A DNA stretch of 64,000 nt from Cylindrotheca closterium (GCA_933822405.4 CAKOGP040001758.1:1007792-1071791); one strand, 5' to 3'. Counted from the first letter of the stretch, positions 11,275-21,881 are shown. Program-made: numbers and translations. Notes: a model not told the origin generated them from the letters alone.

Positions 11275-14200
11275 ATGGAGGATGACCAATACCCTGACTT
11301 TGGCAACCAATCAGTCGCCACTCCCAAATCCAATCAATATCAAACCCCATCGAGGTTGGACCAAATAGAATCTACAGAAATGGCTGTCGATTCTACAGAA
11401 CAAACAAACCTTCTGCGTGCAAATGAAGACATTGAGCTTCAACACTCGGAAGTGTCGGGGAAGGCTGTGATCCTTCCAACCGGAAACATCCTGCCAGAAC
11501 GACGTCTTTCTGATATTGCCCGAGACACGAAACGAATCTTGGAGATAGCCTATGGTTCTGAAGATGGTGATCAGATGAAGAGTGATTCAATGGAAAATAC
11601 TGCAGAAATAGATGAAGAATCTGAAGACGACACTGCCAACAATCAAAGCAAAATGGGTGGCACTGGCACTTACAACGAGACTGTGGAGCTAAAGGAGGGA
11701 CAGTTTTTGATCAATGGTTATGTTATCAACCCATTGCCAAAAAAGAAGAAAGCAACAACCAAAAGCAAGAAAAAGACAACCAAGGCGAAGAAGGACTCGA
11801 ATAAGGAAATGAAAAAGGACTCGGAAAAGCCGAAGAAGAAGACTACAAAAAAGAAGAAACAGTCTGATGGCACCAATGTTTCTAACACCGCTGGTACGAC
11901 AGATACTTCTAATGTTGGTCAGGCGGCAGACGCATCTATTCCAAATTCAGAAGCCGAGTCTCTCCTTAACACAATCGATGAGAATGCGGAAGGCGAACCT
12001 TCTGCTGAGGCGACCGACGGTGGCAAAGCGAAGAAGAAAAAGAAGAAAGGGAAAGGAACCAAAAAGAAGAAAAAGAAAAAGAAGAAAAAGGTAAGCTCTT
12101 TTGTTCTCCGAGTGTCAGTAGCTGAGTGGTTGCTAATCGCACACTTGATTCATCACTATTCAAAGATTGTTGTGTTGGGTATGCAACGAGATGCAGCTGG
12201 TCGGATTGTGAGGAAGAGAAAATACATCAAACATAGGCATAAGGTCGTGAAAAAGCATCTTATTAAGAATGGTAAAGATGCCAAGGTTAGCCTCGATCCG
12301 ATTTTGGAGACCGACGAGGATATGGAGAATAGTTCGCGTCAGAGTTCCGTCCACAGCCGAAACTTTCGGAGCAGCGTACAGAACTCTAGCCCAGACGGAG
12401 ATGGCTCGAATCATGGGCTAGAGCCTTCTGATAGCGGTTTCAAGGATGAACCAGATACCGAAAGATCCAAGACAGACGCTGGTTATTATTCTGACGAATC
12501 AGACGCTTCTTTCACATCTTCGGAGTACTCCTACTACGACAGTGATGATGAAGTATCATTTTGCTTCACTACCAGAGGAATCGTCCTGATCGCCTGTCTG
12601 GTCTGTCTTTCCGTCGGACTTGGTATTGGACTTACCTACTACTTCCTTGAGCGGCGTACGAGCGGCCCTCCTACCATACCCATAACTTCAGCTCCAAGCG
12701 GGAGTACACCGTCACCTACTGTGGTAGTACCAACACCAATGCCAACCTTTCTCGCACCAACGATTTCCAGTATGCCAAGTCTTAGTCCGACAACAGCAGA
12801 ACCCACAGCAACTCCAGTCCCCACCATCGAAACTACTACCCTGGCTCCAACATTGAACCGTTTCGAGTACTTGTCCCAATTGGTTACATCCATTTCACCA
12901 GAGTACATGCTATCTGGAACTCCACAGGCGAACGCCTTTGAATGGATGACGACGAGGGACTTGATCAACTGGTCTGATCTTCAAGACCGCGAGTTGTTGG
13001 AACGATATATCTTTACCGTCTTTTATTTCGCAATGGGAGGCAGTCAATGGAATAGAGATAAGGACTGGTTATCGGATTTGCATATTTGCGATTGGTATGG
13101 GCTCGCGTGCTATCTGGATGTCTTTGTAGTGGACATTTTTCTCGAGGAGAACGGTATGATTGGCAGGCTGCCTGTTGAACTTTCGAATCTCATGGACCTG
13201 GAAAGCATATCAATTGAGTTGAACGTCGTCGAAGAGGGCTTACCATCAGAACTCGGCAGCTTGACCAAGTTGACTGATCTGGCATTGAGTTCCACGGCAA
13301 ACTTGGACTTTCAAGGATCCTTGCCCAGTGAGATTGGGAATATGAGCAATCTACGACGACTTCGAATGCGTAAGTAACTGACTCTTTCTGTCGAGTGACC
13401 GTTGTTGTTTGAATGCAATACCTCAAATCAGATGAACTACAGGGAGTAACGGACTGACAGGAATGATACCAGGTGAAATTGGAATGTTGTCGATGCTCAC
13501 AGAGCTAGATCTTTGTACGTCTTTGTCTGTTTGTATCATGTTTGGTTGTCAATGTCTCTGGCTAACCACCCGCTATTTAGCCCAAAACGATTTGTCTGGT
13601 TCGATTCCGGATACTATCACCAGTATGGACAATCTCCGCCTTATTAATCTCTGTGAGTCCGTAATGAAAACACTTCCAGCTGTTGACGTTGCAATCATTT
13701 TCTAACTCACTCTCGCTTGTCGACAGCATGGAATCTGTTTGATGGAAGCATTCCCAGCTCACTTTTCAACTTGACGCAATTGGTGTCATTGGATCTAGGT
13801 ATGATGACTCGATCGTTGAGGCTTCTGGTCTCGGAGCGCTCTCGTTCTAAACTGTTACTTCTCTCTTTCCAGACATTAATTACTTCAACGGACCAGTGCC
13901 AGAAGACTTTGTGAAGCTCAGCAATTTGGAAGTTCTTTCAATTGGTACGTCGTCAACAATTGCTACTACTGATATTGTAAAACATCGGTGGTTCCTAACA
14001 TCAATACCAATCATTCTCTTTCGTCAATTTTGCTTGCAGCTCAAAATACCCTGACAGGAACATTGCCCGAGAACATGGGTGAAATGACAATGCTCCAGTC
14101 ACTACGACTACGTAAGTTCAATGCCTTTTCGACAAAGATTTCTTTTTGTGCCCTTCACTCATATGACCCTTCCGCCATTGCAGAAAATAATGTCATTCGA

Positions 14201-14603
14201 GGGACAATTCCATCAGAAGGGACTTGGGGACGCCTGACTAACATGGAGTACCTCTTCTTGTGTAAGTATGAAAGGATGAGTTGTTCTTGCTTGTTTTTAG
14301 ATGCCACAATCATCTCTCTCACAAAAATTCGTGTACATCCTGCATGACAGCTTCGAATCAAATTAGTGGTACCATTCCAAGCTTTCTTGGAAACATGTCT
14401 GGTCTCTTATGGTTGGACTTGAGTAAAAACCTGCTCACTGGTATCGTACCAAGCGAAGTCAAGAACTTGACCTCTGCCGCCATCGATGTTTGTAAGTGTA
14501 CAGAAGAACCATTTTGGTCTGATAGAACTACTTTCGGAGTTTTTGTTTCTAACGTCCCCACTGCCGATTGATCCCAGACGACAACAAGTTGGACGCACCT
14601 TAG
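11275..14603 (+). CDS. Single-pass membrane leucine-rich repeat protein
   Basis: Predicted 874 residues. Exons: 11275-12090, 12166-13369, 13443-13514, 13581-13652, 13727-13798, 13873-13944, 14040-14111, 14184-14261, 14351-14491, 14578-14603. The N-terminal half is a charged, presumably cytosolic region with several Lys runs (KKKKKK at about 12030-12090) and acidic patches. One membrane segment lies at about 12570-12645 (GIVLIACLVCLSVGLGIGL), followed by a Pro/Thr/Ser-rich neck and an extracellular-type domain starting with the plant-like LRR cap (W-x-DKDWL, CDWYGLAC). At least eight LRRs of the GxIPxxLGNLxxLxxLDL kind follow. There is no kinase domain. Proteins of this build are numerous in pennate diatoms; ligand and role are not known. 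The first intron (75 nt) is in frame and stop-free, so its splicing is uncertain. Start: the first in-frame ATG. Confidence 0.8.
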
Positions 14604-15216
14604 AGCAGCACCGAACTCAACATGGTTTTAGATAGATATGATACCAGTACTGTAAACCACATTCTTAAAAATAATGTGGTCGGATCAGTCTATTTACTGC
14701 GCAACGTCACGCACGCATAATGCATAATATTCAATCAATACTCAATACACAGAGTCAGTCGTTTCATGTTCTTCCTCCTCCTCTTCTCCTTTTTGCGGCT
14801 TGTGACGTCCCGCTTTTGTCCTGGATCTGACCCACGAAACAAGGACTTGGGATATAAACGATATACCGGTACCGTGCCAGTACTTGTACTCACAAGAAGT
14901 GTTGAAGTCTAATCCCTCTGTATATTCCTCTTTCCTTTCAAATACGTTCCAATTAATTCCATTGCACAAAACCACACGCGTCACAAACACTTTCACAGTC
15001 ATAATAATACCTACATATTCAATATTCAATATTCAATATTACACAAATACAAATACAAACACATACACACACACACACATACACAAAAGTGCCAATTCGA
15101 GTTCCTTGATGTGGAGAAGATAACCCAACGACTATAAGAGTCCGAATAAGCAGTTGACAAGTGGTTGTAGTACTGAGCCCTCTGCATATATTTGCAAACA
15201 GCAATTTACAACAATA
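14604..15216. repeat. Intergenic with simple repeats
   Basis: About 610 bp without a supported gene. It contains an AATATTC tandem repeat (15015-15040), a CA-rich microsatellite (about 15041-15088, with a pure CA run near 15066-15078), a CTCCTC-type pyrimidine tract (about 14770-14792), and a TACCGGTA palindrome at 14864-14871 with nearby GTACTTGTACT. It should contain the promoter of the pantothenate kinase gene. Confidence 0.7.
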
Positions 15217-17292
15217 ATGCTAAGCGGAATAATGTACCGCTGGCTTTTCCAAAACGAATCGATTTGGCAATGTGTGTTTAGCTTTTGTTTGGGCGCCATT
15301 TCGGTTGGATGTGTTTGGTGCTATCAGAATTTGCCGGATCAACTAGAAATTGATCCCGAAAGTTGGATCGAACCCTGGAATGAAGCCATTAAACGACGTC
15401 CAAGTTGGATTGGTGAATTGCCGCGTGAGTTTTTTGCACATCGTCGCAACACCCATTGGCCCTGGGAAACGATACGGCGGAAACTCTCGCGTGGGAGCAG
15501 CCTGTATGCCATGCCAGCCGAGGATACATTGGAGACAGAGGAAACCAAAGAGGTTGAAAAAACTGAAAAGGAAACGTGTATTGGAAGCATTTTTGGATTG
15601 GATGTAGGTGGAACACTGGCTAAATTGGTTTACTTTGAAAAGAAACCAACCAATTACGACCCCGTCAGTCCTCGAGAACGTCACTATAACGTGGCCGCCT
15701 CGGCACAAGCTGTTTCAATTGCTCGACGAGGTCAGGATGCGAAGAGTCCAGTTCCAAGACGGCGGTCATTTCCCAATATGGGGACGCAAACTGCATCGAA
15801 AAAAGCCGCTTCCAACCACTCGACGCATTCCGACTCGAGCGACGAAGACATCAGGCATCTTGACACTTTGCGACAAGAGTCCGTGCCTGATGATTTGTCA
15901 CAATACCGAATATCCGTTCATTTTGAAACTCCCGAACGGCCAGCAGCTCGGAAACGACGAGAGGAAGGGTCTGACAAGGAAAATAAAAACGACGAAAATG
16001 GATCTAGTGCTGAAATTGGTGGAAATATGAAGAAATCTCGATCAATGTTTGACCTTTCTGTAAAACAAAAGAAAGCAGAAGCCTTGGATCAATTTTATAA
16101 CTTTGCACGTCGGTTGGATTCTTACCAAGACAGTGTCCGAGATCACAAACTTTCCTTTTTCTCCCGGGAACTTGGTGGCGAGTTTCATTTTATTCGATTT
16201 GAAACGAGGCGCATGCCCAATGCTATGGAACTGATTCGGGTCAACAATTTGCACAAGAATATTTGCGAAATGGGTGCAACAGGCGGGGGTGCCCACAAGT
16301 ATGCAGAGGATTGGGAAAAGAGTCTGGGGATCCGAATGGACAAGCAGGAAGAATTGGATAGTCTTGTGGCAGGAATGCAATTTGTGCTGTCAACAGTGGT
16401 CGGAGAGTGTTATACCTTTAGACCCAAACAAACCAAAGCTGTGGATCACTCGGATTCTTCGGATCAGATTGGAGCCCCACTGTTGGACGATGCGGCCTCT
16501 GAAGCTTCAGATGATACGCTTAATGGAGAGAATCAAAAGAATCGAGTGGATGGCTGGTGGTGGTCCCGCAAAGTACAGCGGGATGCTATTTCCTACTCTT
16601 CGACCTATCCTTATCTATTAGTTTCCATTGGTACGGGAGTTTCCATTTTGCGTGTGGATGGCCCAAGAAAGTACGAACGTATTTCAGGATCGTCGATTGG
16701 TGGAGGTACTTATTGGGGTCTTATTCGGTTATTGACAGATGTCGAAGATTTTGATGCTGTCATGCGACTGGCCGAAAAAGGTGATCCTGCTAAGGTGGAC
16801 ATGATGGTGGGCGATATCTATGGAAACGATAGTTCGGCTCTGGAAAAGCTGGGGCTGCCATCGGATATTGTAGCTTCCTCCTTTGGAAAACTGGTGGCCA
16901 AGGAAGATCCCGCCAGTGGATTGAAACAAGAAGATTTGGCCAGGGCTCTTCTTCTGATGGTGACCAATAACATTGGTCAAGTCGCGTACTTGAATGCACA
17001 ACTACACAAGACAACTAGAATATACTTTGTTGGGAACTTTTTGCGCAGCAACATGATCTCGCAACGGCGGTTGAGTTATGCCATTAATTACTGGAGCAAA
17101 GGAAAAATGGAAGCTCTCTTTCTAGAACACGAGGGATACTTTGGGGCGCTGGGCGCCTTTTTGGTGTCACAAAATGTACCCAATGTGGAAGAAGGACTTG
17201 GGGAATGGAATGATGACGATGGAAAGCGGAAACCGGACCACAGTCGTGAGCGACGTCAGACAATGCGGCATTTGCAAACATTTGGTGGATGA
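15217..17292 (+). CDS. Pantothenate kinase, eukaryotic type II (Fumble family), membrane anchored
   Basis: 691 residues, one exon. It phosphorylates pantothenate with ATP, the first and usually limiting step of coenzyme A synthesis. The ASKHA phosphate loop IFGLDVGGTLAKLVYFE is present (about residues 128-144), as are EMGATGGGAHKYAEDWE, the second nucleotide motif LLVSIGTGVSILRV, and SSIGGGTYWGLIRLLT; the C-terminal FVGNFLRSN / HEGYFGALGAFL region is also conserved. Two additions are unusual: a hydrophobic segment at the N-terminus (about 14-33, CVFSFCLGAISVGCVWCY), suggesting a membrane anchor, and a charged Ser/Lys/Glu-rich insert between the first motif and the TGGG motif (about 15700-16060). 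The chosen ATG gives the anchor intact; the frame is open further upstream but only with non-ATG codons. Confidence 0.9.
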   Translation: MLSGIMYRWLFQNESIWQCVFSFCLGAISVGCVWCYQNLPDQLEIDPESWIEPWNEAIKRRPSWIGELPREFFAHRRNTHWPWETIRRKLSRGSSLYAMPAEDTLETEETKEVEKTEKETCIGSIFGLDVGGTLAKLVYFEKKPTNYDPVSPRERHYNVAASAQAVSIARRGQDAKSPVPRRRSFPNMGTQTASKKAASNHSTHSDSSDEDIRHLDTLRQESVPDDLSQYRISVHFETPERPAARKRREEGSDKENKNDENGSSAEIGGNMKKSRSMFDLSVKQKKAEALDQFYNFARRLDSYQDSVRDHKLSFFSRELGGEFHFIRFETRRMPNAMELIRVNNLHKNICEMGATGGGAHKYAEDWEKSLGIRMDKQEELDSLVAGMQFVLSTVVGECYTFRPKQTKAVDHSDSSDQIGAPLLDDAASEASDDTLNGENQKNRVDGWWWSRKVQRDAISYSSTYPYLLVSIGTGVSILRVDGPRKYERISGSSIGGGTYWGLIRLLTDVEDFDAVMRLAEKGDPAKVDMMVGDIYGNDSSALEKLGLPSDIVASSFGKLVAKEDPASGLKQEDLARALLLMVTNNIGQVAYLNAQLHKTTRIYFVGNFLRSNMISQRRLSYAINYWSKGKMEALFLEHEGYFGALGAFLVSQNVPNVEEGLGEWNDDDGKRKPDHSRERRQTMRHLQTFGG

Positions 17293-17540
17293 GGCGTAAT
17301 GCACGACGATTATGAAGGATTGATAACATGTCAGAGACGCGGGCATTCCAAGTGTTTGCCAATAGCTAAAAGGCAACCCTCTGCCTTGACGCAACCAGTA
17401 GCTGTTTCAGTGGTGGTACGCACTTGCGCTATACTAGAGCCATTACAGTACTGATGAAACATTTGTTATGAATAGTTTACAGATGCTATGGTATCATGAT
17501 AGAGACATCAACTACGATCCAGTTCACATGCCGTCACTGC

Positions 17541-19115
17541 TCAGATGCCCAACTCATCCGACGACGAATCAGATTCAATCGCTTGATAGTTAAAGTATTT
17601 TTTGCCAATCCCAGTGAGGTTCAAAAGACTAGCGGAAAAGTTGGAAGACCCTTCTGAGAAAGTATCATCTTTTTCTGCCCATTTCTTATCGCTATCAGAC
17701 GGCTTTTTACGTGTGAGAAAGAAAGCACTAGCAAGAATGAGACCCCAGAAAGTGATTCGAAGGAGTTTGTCAAAGAACCCGCAGCCGCCGCTCGACGCAA
17801 CGTGAGCTGTACAAACAAAATTGGTGTCTTCTTTTGTTGGACACCATGAGGAGGGCGCCGAATCAGCTTCCCATTTGAAGGAAGAAAGGGGCTTGAAAGC
17901 CTCGGGACATTGGCTTCGACCTATGCGTTCAGGTGGAACGGAAAAAGTTTTGACCGTCGTCAAGGGAGCTCCATTGGACTGATTGTACGCCTCTTTCAAA
18001 AACTCAAAGGATGGTAGCGGGTGGTACTCGCAAGGAATGTCAATATCATTGCAATTCTCTGGTTCAAAGAATCCAATCCCATAATTCTGTTCTCCGAAGC
18101 ATTTGAACGGATAAGGGGATTCCTGTCCAGTATTTGCCTTCTCTATTGAGTATTCAAAGCCAAAGGCGCCAGCAAACAATGAAAGGAGCTCCGGTTGATT
18201 TAATAGCCATTTGGCTTGCATAAAAGTCCGCTGTCCTTGGTAACCTTCTTTTTCAGGGAAGGAATCGGACAAGCAACCAAACTCCGTCATCAAGACTGGT
18301 ATTGAGTAGTTGTAGCTTTCAAACGATTTCTGCAAGGCTTTCAACCCCAAGGCTTCATCGTATCTTTTGGCTGTTCCATCGCACATGACGTAAGAATTCA
18401 AGCCCAGCCATTCAGCGTTTTCATACTTGTCCTTGGGATCACTCTCACAATTATAATAGAGTACATTTTGGGCCCGGTCTGTGTCTGCAATAATTAGCCC
18501 AACAGGAACCTTTCTCAGGCTTGGACATGACGCAATATATTTCCGCATGTCTCTCAAGAATTTCTTTTGACATACACCATTCCACTGTGGCATGCCAGGA
18601 GGTGCAAAATGGTTGACTTCGTTTCCTGCTGAAAACGCAAGTGTATTTGAGTATTTTGCAAAGGCGGCTATGACAGCTTGTCCTTGCTCTTTCAGTTCCT
18701 TAGGATAACAATGTGGCGCTTGATCACGTGTTATGGCACAAGTGGGACAATCCCTGGCCAGGGCCACAATCACATAAATGTTCGCCTCTTGAAGAGCACA
18801 CATGAATGAGTCGTGGCTTTTTTTCGGATCGACCGCATAGAGGCGGACTGCATTGACGCCCAGTTCTTCAAAATATGCGATATCACGCTCCCATAGCTCT
18901 CTATGCTCCTCTGAGTAGTAGTCTAAAGAGTTGAAGTTCAGCAGTCCGTCGTTGGGCCTCGGGTAGTAGTCGATACCTTTAATGACAACTTCTTCACCTG
19001 AAAGGTGATCGAAGAATTTGTATCCTTTGATCTCAAGGGGATTCATGGCTTTACTCTGAGAAGCCATGAAAACCCCTACAGTGAGATACTTGGAGAAGTT
19101 TATCAGCGAAAACAT
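17541..19115 (-). CDS. GH72-family 1,3-beta-glucanosyltransferase (GAS/GEL-like)
   Basis: 524 residues, one exon. Family members cut an internal beta-1,3-glucan bond and rejoin the end to another chain at the cell surface. Family marks: the KGIDYYPRP start of the barrel, ELGVNAVRLYAVDP, the acid/base region AFSAGNEVNHF (Glu in GNEV) and the nucleophile region VLMTEFGCLSD (Glu in TEFG). The N-terminus is hydrophobic and signal-like; a single membrane segment lies near the C-terminus (about 455-475, ITFWGLILASAFFLTRKK) with an acidic cytosolic tail, in place of the GPI anchor found in fungi. A Cys-containing module precedes the membrane segment but I do not see a clear CBM43. Diatoms store and secrete beta-1,3-glucans, so a wall or mucilage role is reasonable inference. 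It converges on the kinase gene, 248 bp apart. Confidence 0.85.
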   Translation of the reverse strand: MFSLINFSKYLTVGVFMASQSKAMNPLEIKGYKFFDHLSGEEVVIKGIDYYPRPNDGLLNFNSLDYYSEEHRELWERDIAYFEELGVNAVRLYAVDPKKSHDSFMCALQEANIYVIVALARDCPTCAITRDQAPHCYPKELKEQGQAVIAAFAKYSNTLAFSAGNEVNHFAPPGMPQWNGVCQKKFLRDMRKYIASCPSLRKVPVGLIIADTDRAQNVLYYNCESDPKDKYENAEWLGLNSYVMCDGTAKRYDEALGLKALQKSFESYNYSIPVLMTEFGCLSDSFPEKEGYQGQRTFMQAKWLLNQPELLSLFAGAFGFEYSIEKANTGQESPYPFKCFGEQNYGIGFFEPENCNDIDIPCEYHPLPSFEFLKEAYNQSNGAPLTTVKTFSVPPERIGRSQCPEAFKPLSSFKWEADSAPSSWCPTKEDTNFVCTAHVASSGGCGFFDKLLRITFWGLILASAFFLTRKKPSDSDKKWAEKDDTFSEGSSNFSASLLNLTGIGKKYFNYQAIESDSSSDELGI

Positions 19116-19351
19116 TGCCAAGTGTGGAACATGGGATCATATGCGGGTGGTACAGTATAGCTAGCTTTGATTGTGGAACGCAACCAATTTTATGAAAAGC
19201 TGAACCGGGAAAACACACTACTGTAACTCGAATGGATCGATTCGTGACTCGACTCAAATCGATCGAAGAAGTCGGTGAGATCTGTCGTCTTCAACTTCGT
19301 TTTGTCAACTACATTCCAACAACTGTCGTCCGGTCGTTGGGATAAGCAACA

Positions 19352-20359
19352 ATGAACTTTCGCACCTTTCTGTGTCTATTCGTATCAACCTCTACCTGTA
19401 CGGCATGGAGTACACCATCATCACAATGTAGAACGGACCTATCGGTGTCAGGACCTGAGTGTGATCGACGGGAGTGGTTCCAAAAATCATTGGTTTTCGG
19501 ATCTGCACTCGTCGCATCGTCCATCTCCTCGACAACTCCTGCAAGTGCAGCATCCGTTCCAGAACCAGCCGCGACAGTAACAGACAAAATATTTGTCGAA
19601 GTGAAAGGTCTGCCTACCGCAGATGCATCATCACCCACCACCCAGAGTATAGTGATTGGTCTGTTTGGAAAAGATGCACCAAAATCTGTAGACAAGTTGA
19701 AATTGCTTATGGGGACGGGTTTGCCAGCTGTATGTAAGGAAAAAGAAGAGCGAGTTTTGCAGCGAGAGCAACTTGAGGCAAACAAGGTATACAACTCCTG
19801 TGTTGAAGGCCAAAGCAGCGGAGTCAACTACGATTATGCTCAGATCTGGAGAATCATCAAGGACGAGAGAATAGACTTTGGTTCGGTTGCTGGAAGATTT
19901 ATTGCTCGTGAATACCCTAACTGGGGGGAGAGGTTAGTTAGTGTGCCCACAGTTTCGATGTCCAATGGATTCTTTCGATCCATATCTCACGTACTTTTGT
20001 TTCTTGACAGTTCTGCAAGTGGACTAAAACACGACCGGGCAGGGCTTGTTTCAGTTCGAAAAGGGTCAAACAGTGGATTTGGTTTTACAATTTACCCCGG
20101 AGGATCTGAAGCGAGCACCGAAGATCTCGATAACAATCACATCATTGTTGGTCAGGTGCTCGAGGGAATGGATGTTATTGAACAAATAAATAAGTTGCCA
20201 GTCGTTGGAACTGCAAAAGTAAACTACAAGGGATTCAGCGGAGGAAGTGGATTCCAGGAGGGACCAAGTCGAGCATGTCGGTACGGTGGGTCACAACTCT
20301 ATTGCAATGAGAACAAACCGCTGCAAAAGCTCACGATGTACCGAACGGGATTACTCTAA
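19352..20359 (+). CDS. Plastid-lumen cyclophilin-type PPIase-like protein
   Basis: Predicted 309 residues with one intron (19933-20010); unspliced, the frame stays open (335 residues), because the 78-nt intron is in frame and stop-free. The N-terminus is a hydrophobic signal (FLCLFVSTSTCTAWS), then a twin-arginine thylakoid signal (RREWFQKSLVFGSALVASS ending in ASA), so transport into the thylakoid lumen is likely. The core resembles lumenal cyclophilins: FVEVKGLP, IVIGLFGKDAPKSVDKL, AGLVSVRKG-NSGFGFTIYPGGS, and IIVGQVLEGMDVIEQINKLPVVG. The usual catalytic FHRVI motif with its Arg and the QGGD loop are not seen, so isomerase activity is doubtful. It meets the amidase gene tail to tail with only 32 bp between stops. 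Confidence 0.8.
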   Translation: MNFRTFLCLFVSTSTCTAWSTPSSQCRTDLSVSGPECDRREWFQKSLVFGSALVASSISSTTPASAASVPEPAATVTDKIFVEVKGLPTADASSPTTQSIVIGLFGKDAPKSVDKLKLLMGTGLPAVCKEKEERVLQREQLEANKVYNSCVEGQSSGVNYDYAQIWRIIKDERIDFGSVAGRFIAREYPNWGERLVSVPTVSMSNGFFRSISHVLLFLDSSASGLKHDRAGLVSVRKGSNSGFGFTIYPGGSEASTEDLDNNHIIVGQVLEGMDVIEQINKLPVVGTAKVNYKGFSGGSGFQEGPSRACRYGGSQLYCNENKPLQKLTMYRTGLL

Positions 20360-20391
20360 ATTGTGCTTGAAATTAATTAAAATCAGAGCGC

Positions 20392-21881
20392 TCATCTCGA
20401 ATTTTTTCGCTTCTTGGTAGCAGCACCTTTGTCTTCGTCCCTGGCATTGAACTCATCTGACGAGCTCAACTTTCCATCTTTCGTTTTCAAAACATCATAT
20501 AATTCAGGTCTGCGATCTCGAAAGAGCCCCCATGCCAAACGTGTCTCTCGATTCTTAGACGGAGAGTACGATGCAGTTAACGTCATAATGGGTGGAGACA
20601 TTTCGTCAGGTCGTGCTTCTGTGATTATTTCTCCGGTTTCATCGGTGATGAAGCTTCTGCCATAAAACGTAATCTGTTGGCGTTTAGAACCGTCGTCATG
20701 AAGCAGTATCTCTGTACCAAATCGATTGCTCGCCACAATTGGAACCATCTACACAATTGAGCGTTCAGAAGTGGCAACGGTACTTCGTTGAGCAAAGCCT
20801 TCGACAACAGCGGCGACGGCCCACTATACTTACATTAGCAGCTGCATGGCCTTGCATAACCCTCTGCCAATGATCAGCCGAGTTGATGGTGGCATCTTGC
20901 GGCTCCGTTCCGATTGCGGTTGGATACAGAATGAGATCGGCCCCCATCAAGGCCATAGACCTGGCTGCTTCCGGAAACCACTGATCCCAACAAATACCAA
21001 CACCGATGGTGCCAAAACGAGTTTTCCAAACTTTGAATCCAGTATCACCTGGCGTAAAGTAGAACTTTTCCTGATAACCTGGCCGAGGACAAAATAAACT
21101 TGAGAGATTGGATGGAGCAGTGACAGTCGTGAATGATCGCCATTCCGCAAATGCTGGTGTGGTCTTTCTTCGTTACAGTGTTTCTAACTCGACATCGTCT
21201 TTTCGTACCTGGCCCATCTGGGATGTGCGACTTTCGAGCGAAGACAAAAAAATTGAGAGATTGGATGAAGTAGTGACAAGTCGTGAAACTTCGGCAAATG
21301 CTGGGATGGTTTTCCGTCGTTACAGCGTTTCTGACTCGGCTATTGTGTCTTCGTACCTTTCGATATTTCCCCATGACAGTTCCATCGGCGTCAATAACGA
21401 CTATTGAATTGTACAGTACATTGCCTGACCGTTCAAAGAATGAGATGGGTAGAACGACGCCATGTGTTTTTGCGAGGATCTGCATACGCTTGATGATGAA
21501 GCAGTCGTCTTCTTCCATCGCTAAATTCATCAAGGAAGCTTCTTGAGTCTGACAAAAGTATGGTCCAAGGAATAGTTCTGGCAATAGAATGACATTTGCA
21601 CCCTTTTCCACCGCTTGAATCACAGCCTCCTGGGCCCGATTCCAGAACCCTTCTAGCTGACTCGTTTCTAACCCGCCTGCCGTAAGTTGAATAGAAGCTA
21701 CGACGAATGTATCATTGGAGACTTGATCAGATGACGATATGGTATTCGCGGCTTGATCTAGCTTCTTCTTCTCCTCGGCATCCTTGAGCTTCTGAAAGCT
21801 AGATGCAAGCTCAATTGGGTTGTACGAATAGTTGTGACGACTTGGTGAGCCACCACTTTGTTCCTTGAGAGAAGAGTCCAT
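20392..21881 (-). CDS. Carbon-nitrogen hydrolase, N-carbamoylputrescine amidase-like
   Basis: Predicted 382 residues. Exons on the minus strand: 21881-21357, 21230-21209 (a 22-nt microexon), 21078-20834, 20748-20392. Nitrilase-superfamily triad: Glu in VILLPELFLGPYF, Lys in MGKYRK, Cys in GVGICWDQWFPEAAR. The block HIPDGPG-YQEKFYFTPGDTGFKVW, LILYPTAIGTEP and VASNRFG are typical of N-carbamoylputrescine amidase, which releases putrescine, CO2 and ammonia in the agmatine route of polyamine synthesis. No targeting signal is obvious; the N-terminus is polar, and the C-terminus ends in a basic KKRK tail. Introns A and B on either side of the microexon are homologous to each other (see separate entries). 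Without both splices the frame loses the catalytic Cys region, so the microexon is required. Confidence 0.85.
21079..21208 (-). mobile_element. Introner-like intron B in the amidase gene
   Basis: 130-nt GT-AG intron starting GTACGAAAAG. Over most of its length it aligns with intron A (for example, the stretch reading TTGAGAGATTGGATG on the plus strand at 21100-21114 recurs at 21253-21267, and GCAAATGCTGG, CGTTACAG and GTTTCT also recur in order). The last six bases of the intron (GGCCAG) repeat the last six bases of the preceding exon, as a target-site duplication would. The repeats are seen at 21079-21084 and 21209-21214 as CTGGCC on the plus strand. Confidence 0.7.
21231..21356 (-). mobile_element. 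Introner-like intron A in the amidase gene
   Basis: 126-nt GT-AG intron starting GTACGAAGAC, homologous along nearly its full length to intron B, with an estimated identity of about 75-80 percent by eye and one 7-nt gap. The last seven bases of the intron (TCGAAAG) repeat the last seven bases of the upstream exon; on the plus strand the two copies are CTTTCGA at 21231-21237 and 21357-21363. The exon flanks of introns A and B are unrelated, which argues against simple duplication of an intron-exon block. Confidence 0.7.

Noticed and set aside
12105..12165. tRNA-like GAGTGGTTGCTAATCGCA sequence
   Set aside because: No acceptor stem or T-loop around it; it lies within a likely 75-nt intron.
16042..16380. 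Long antisense frames in the pantothenate kinase and other genes
   Set aside because: All are shadows of well-supported frames on the other strand.
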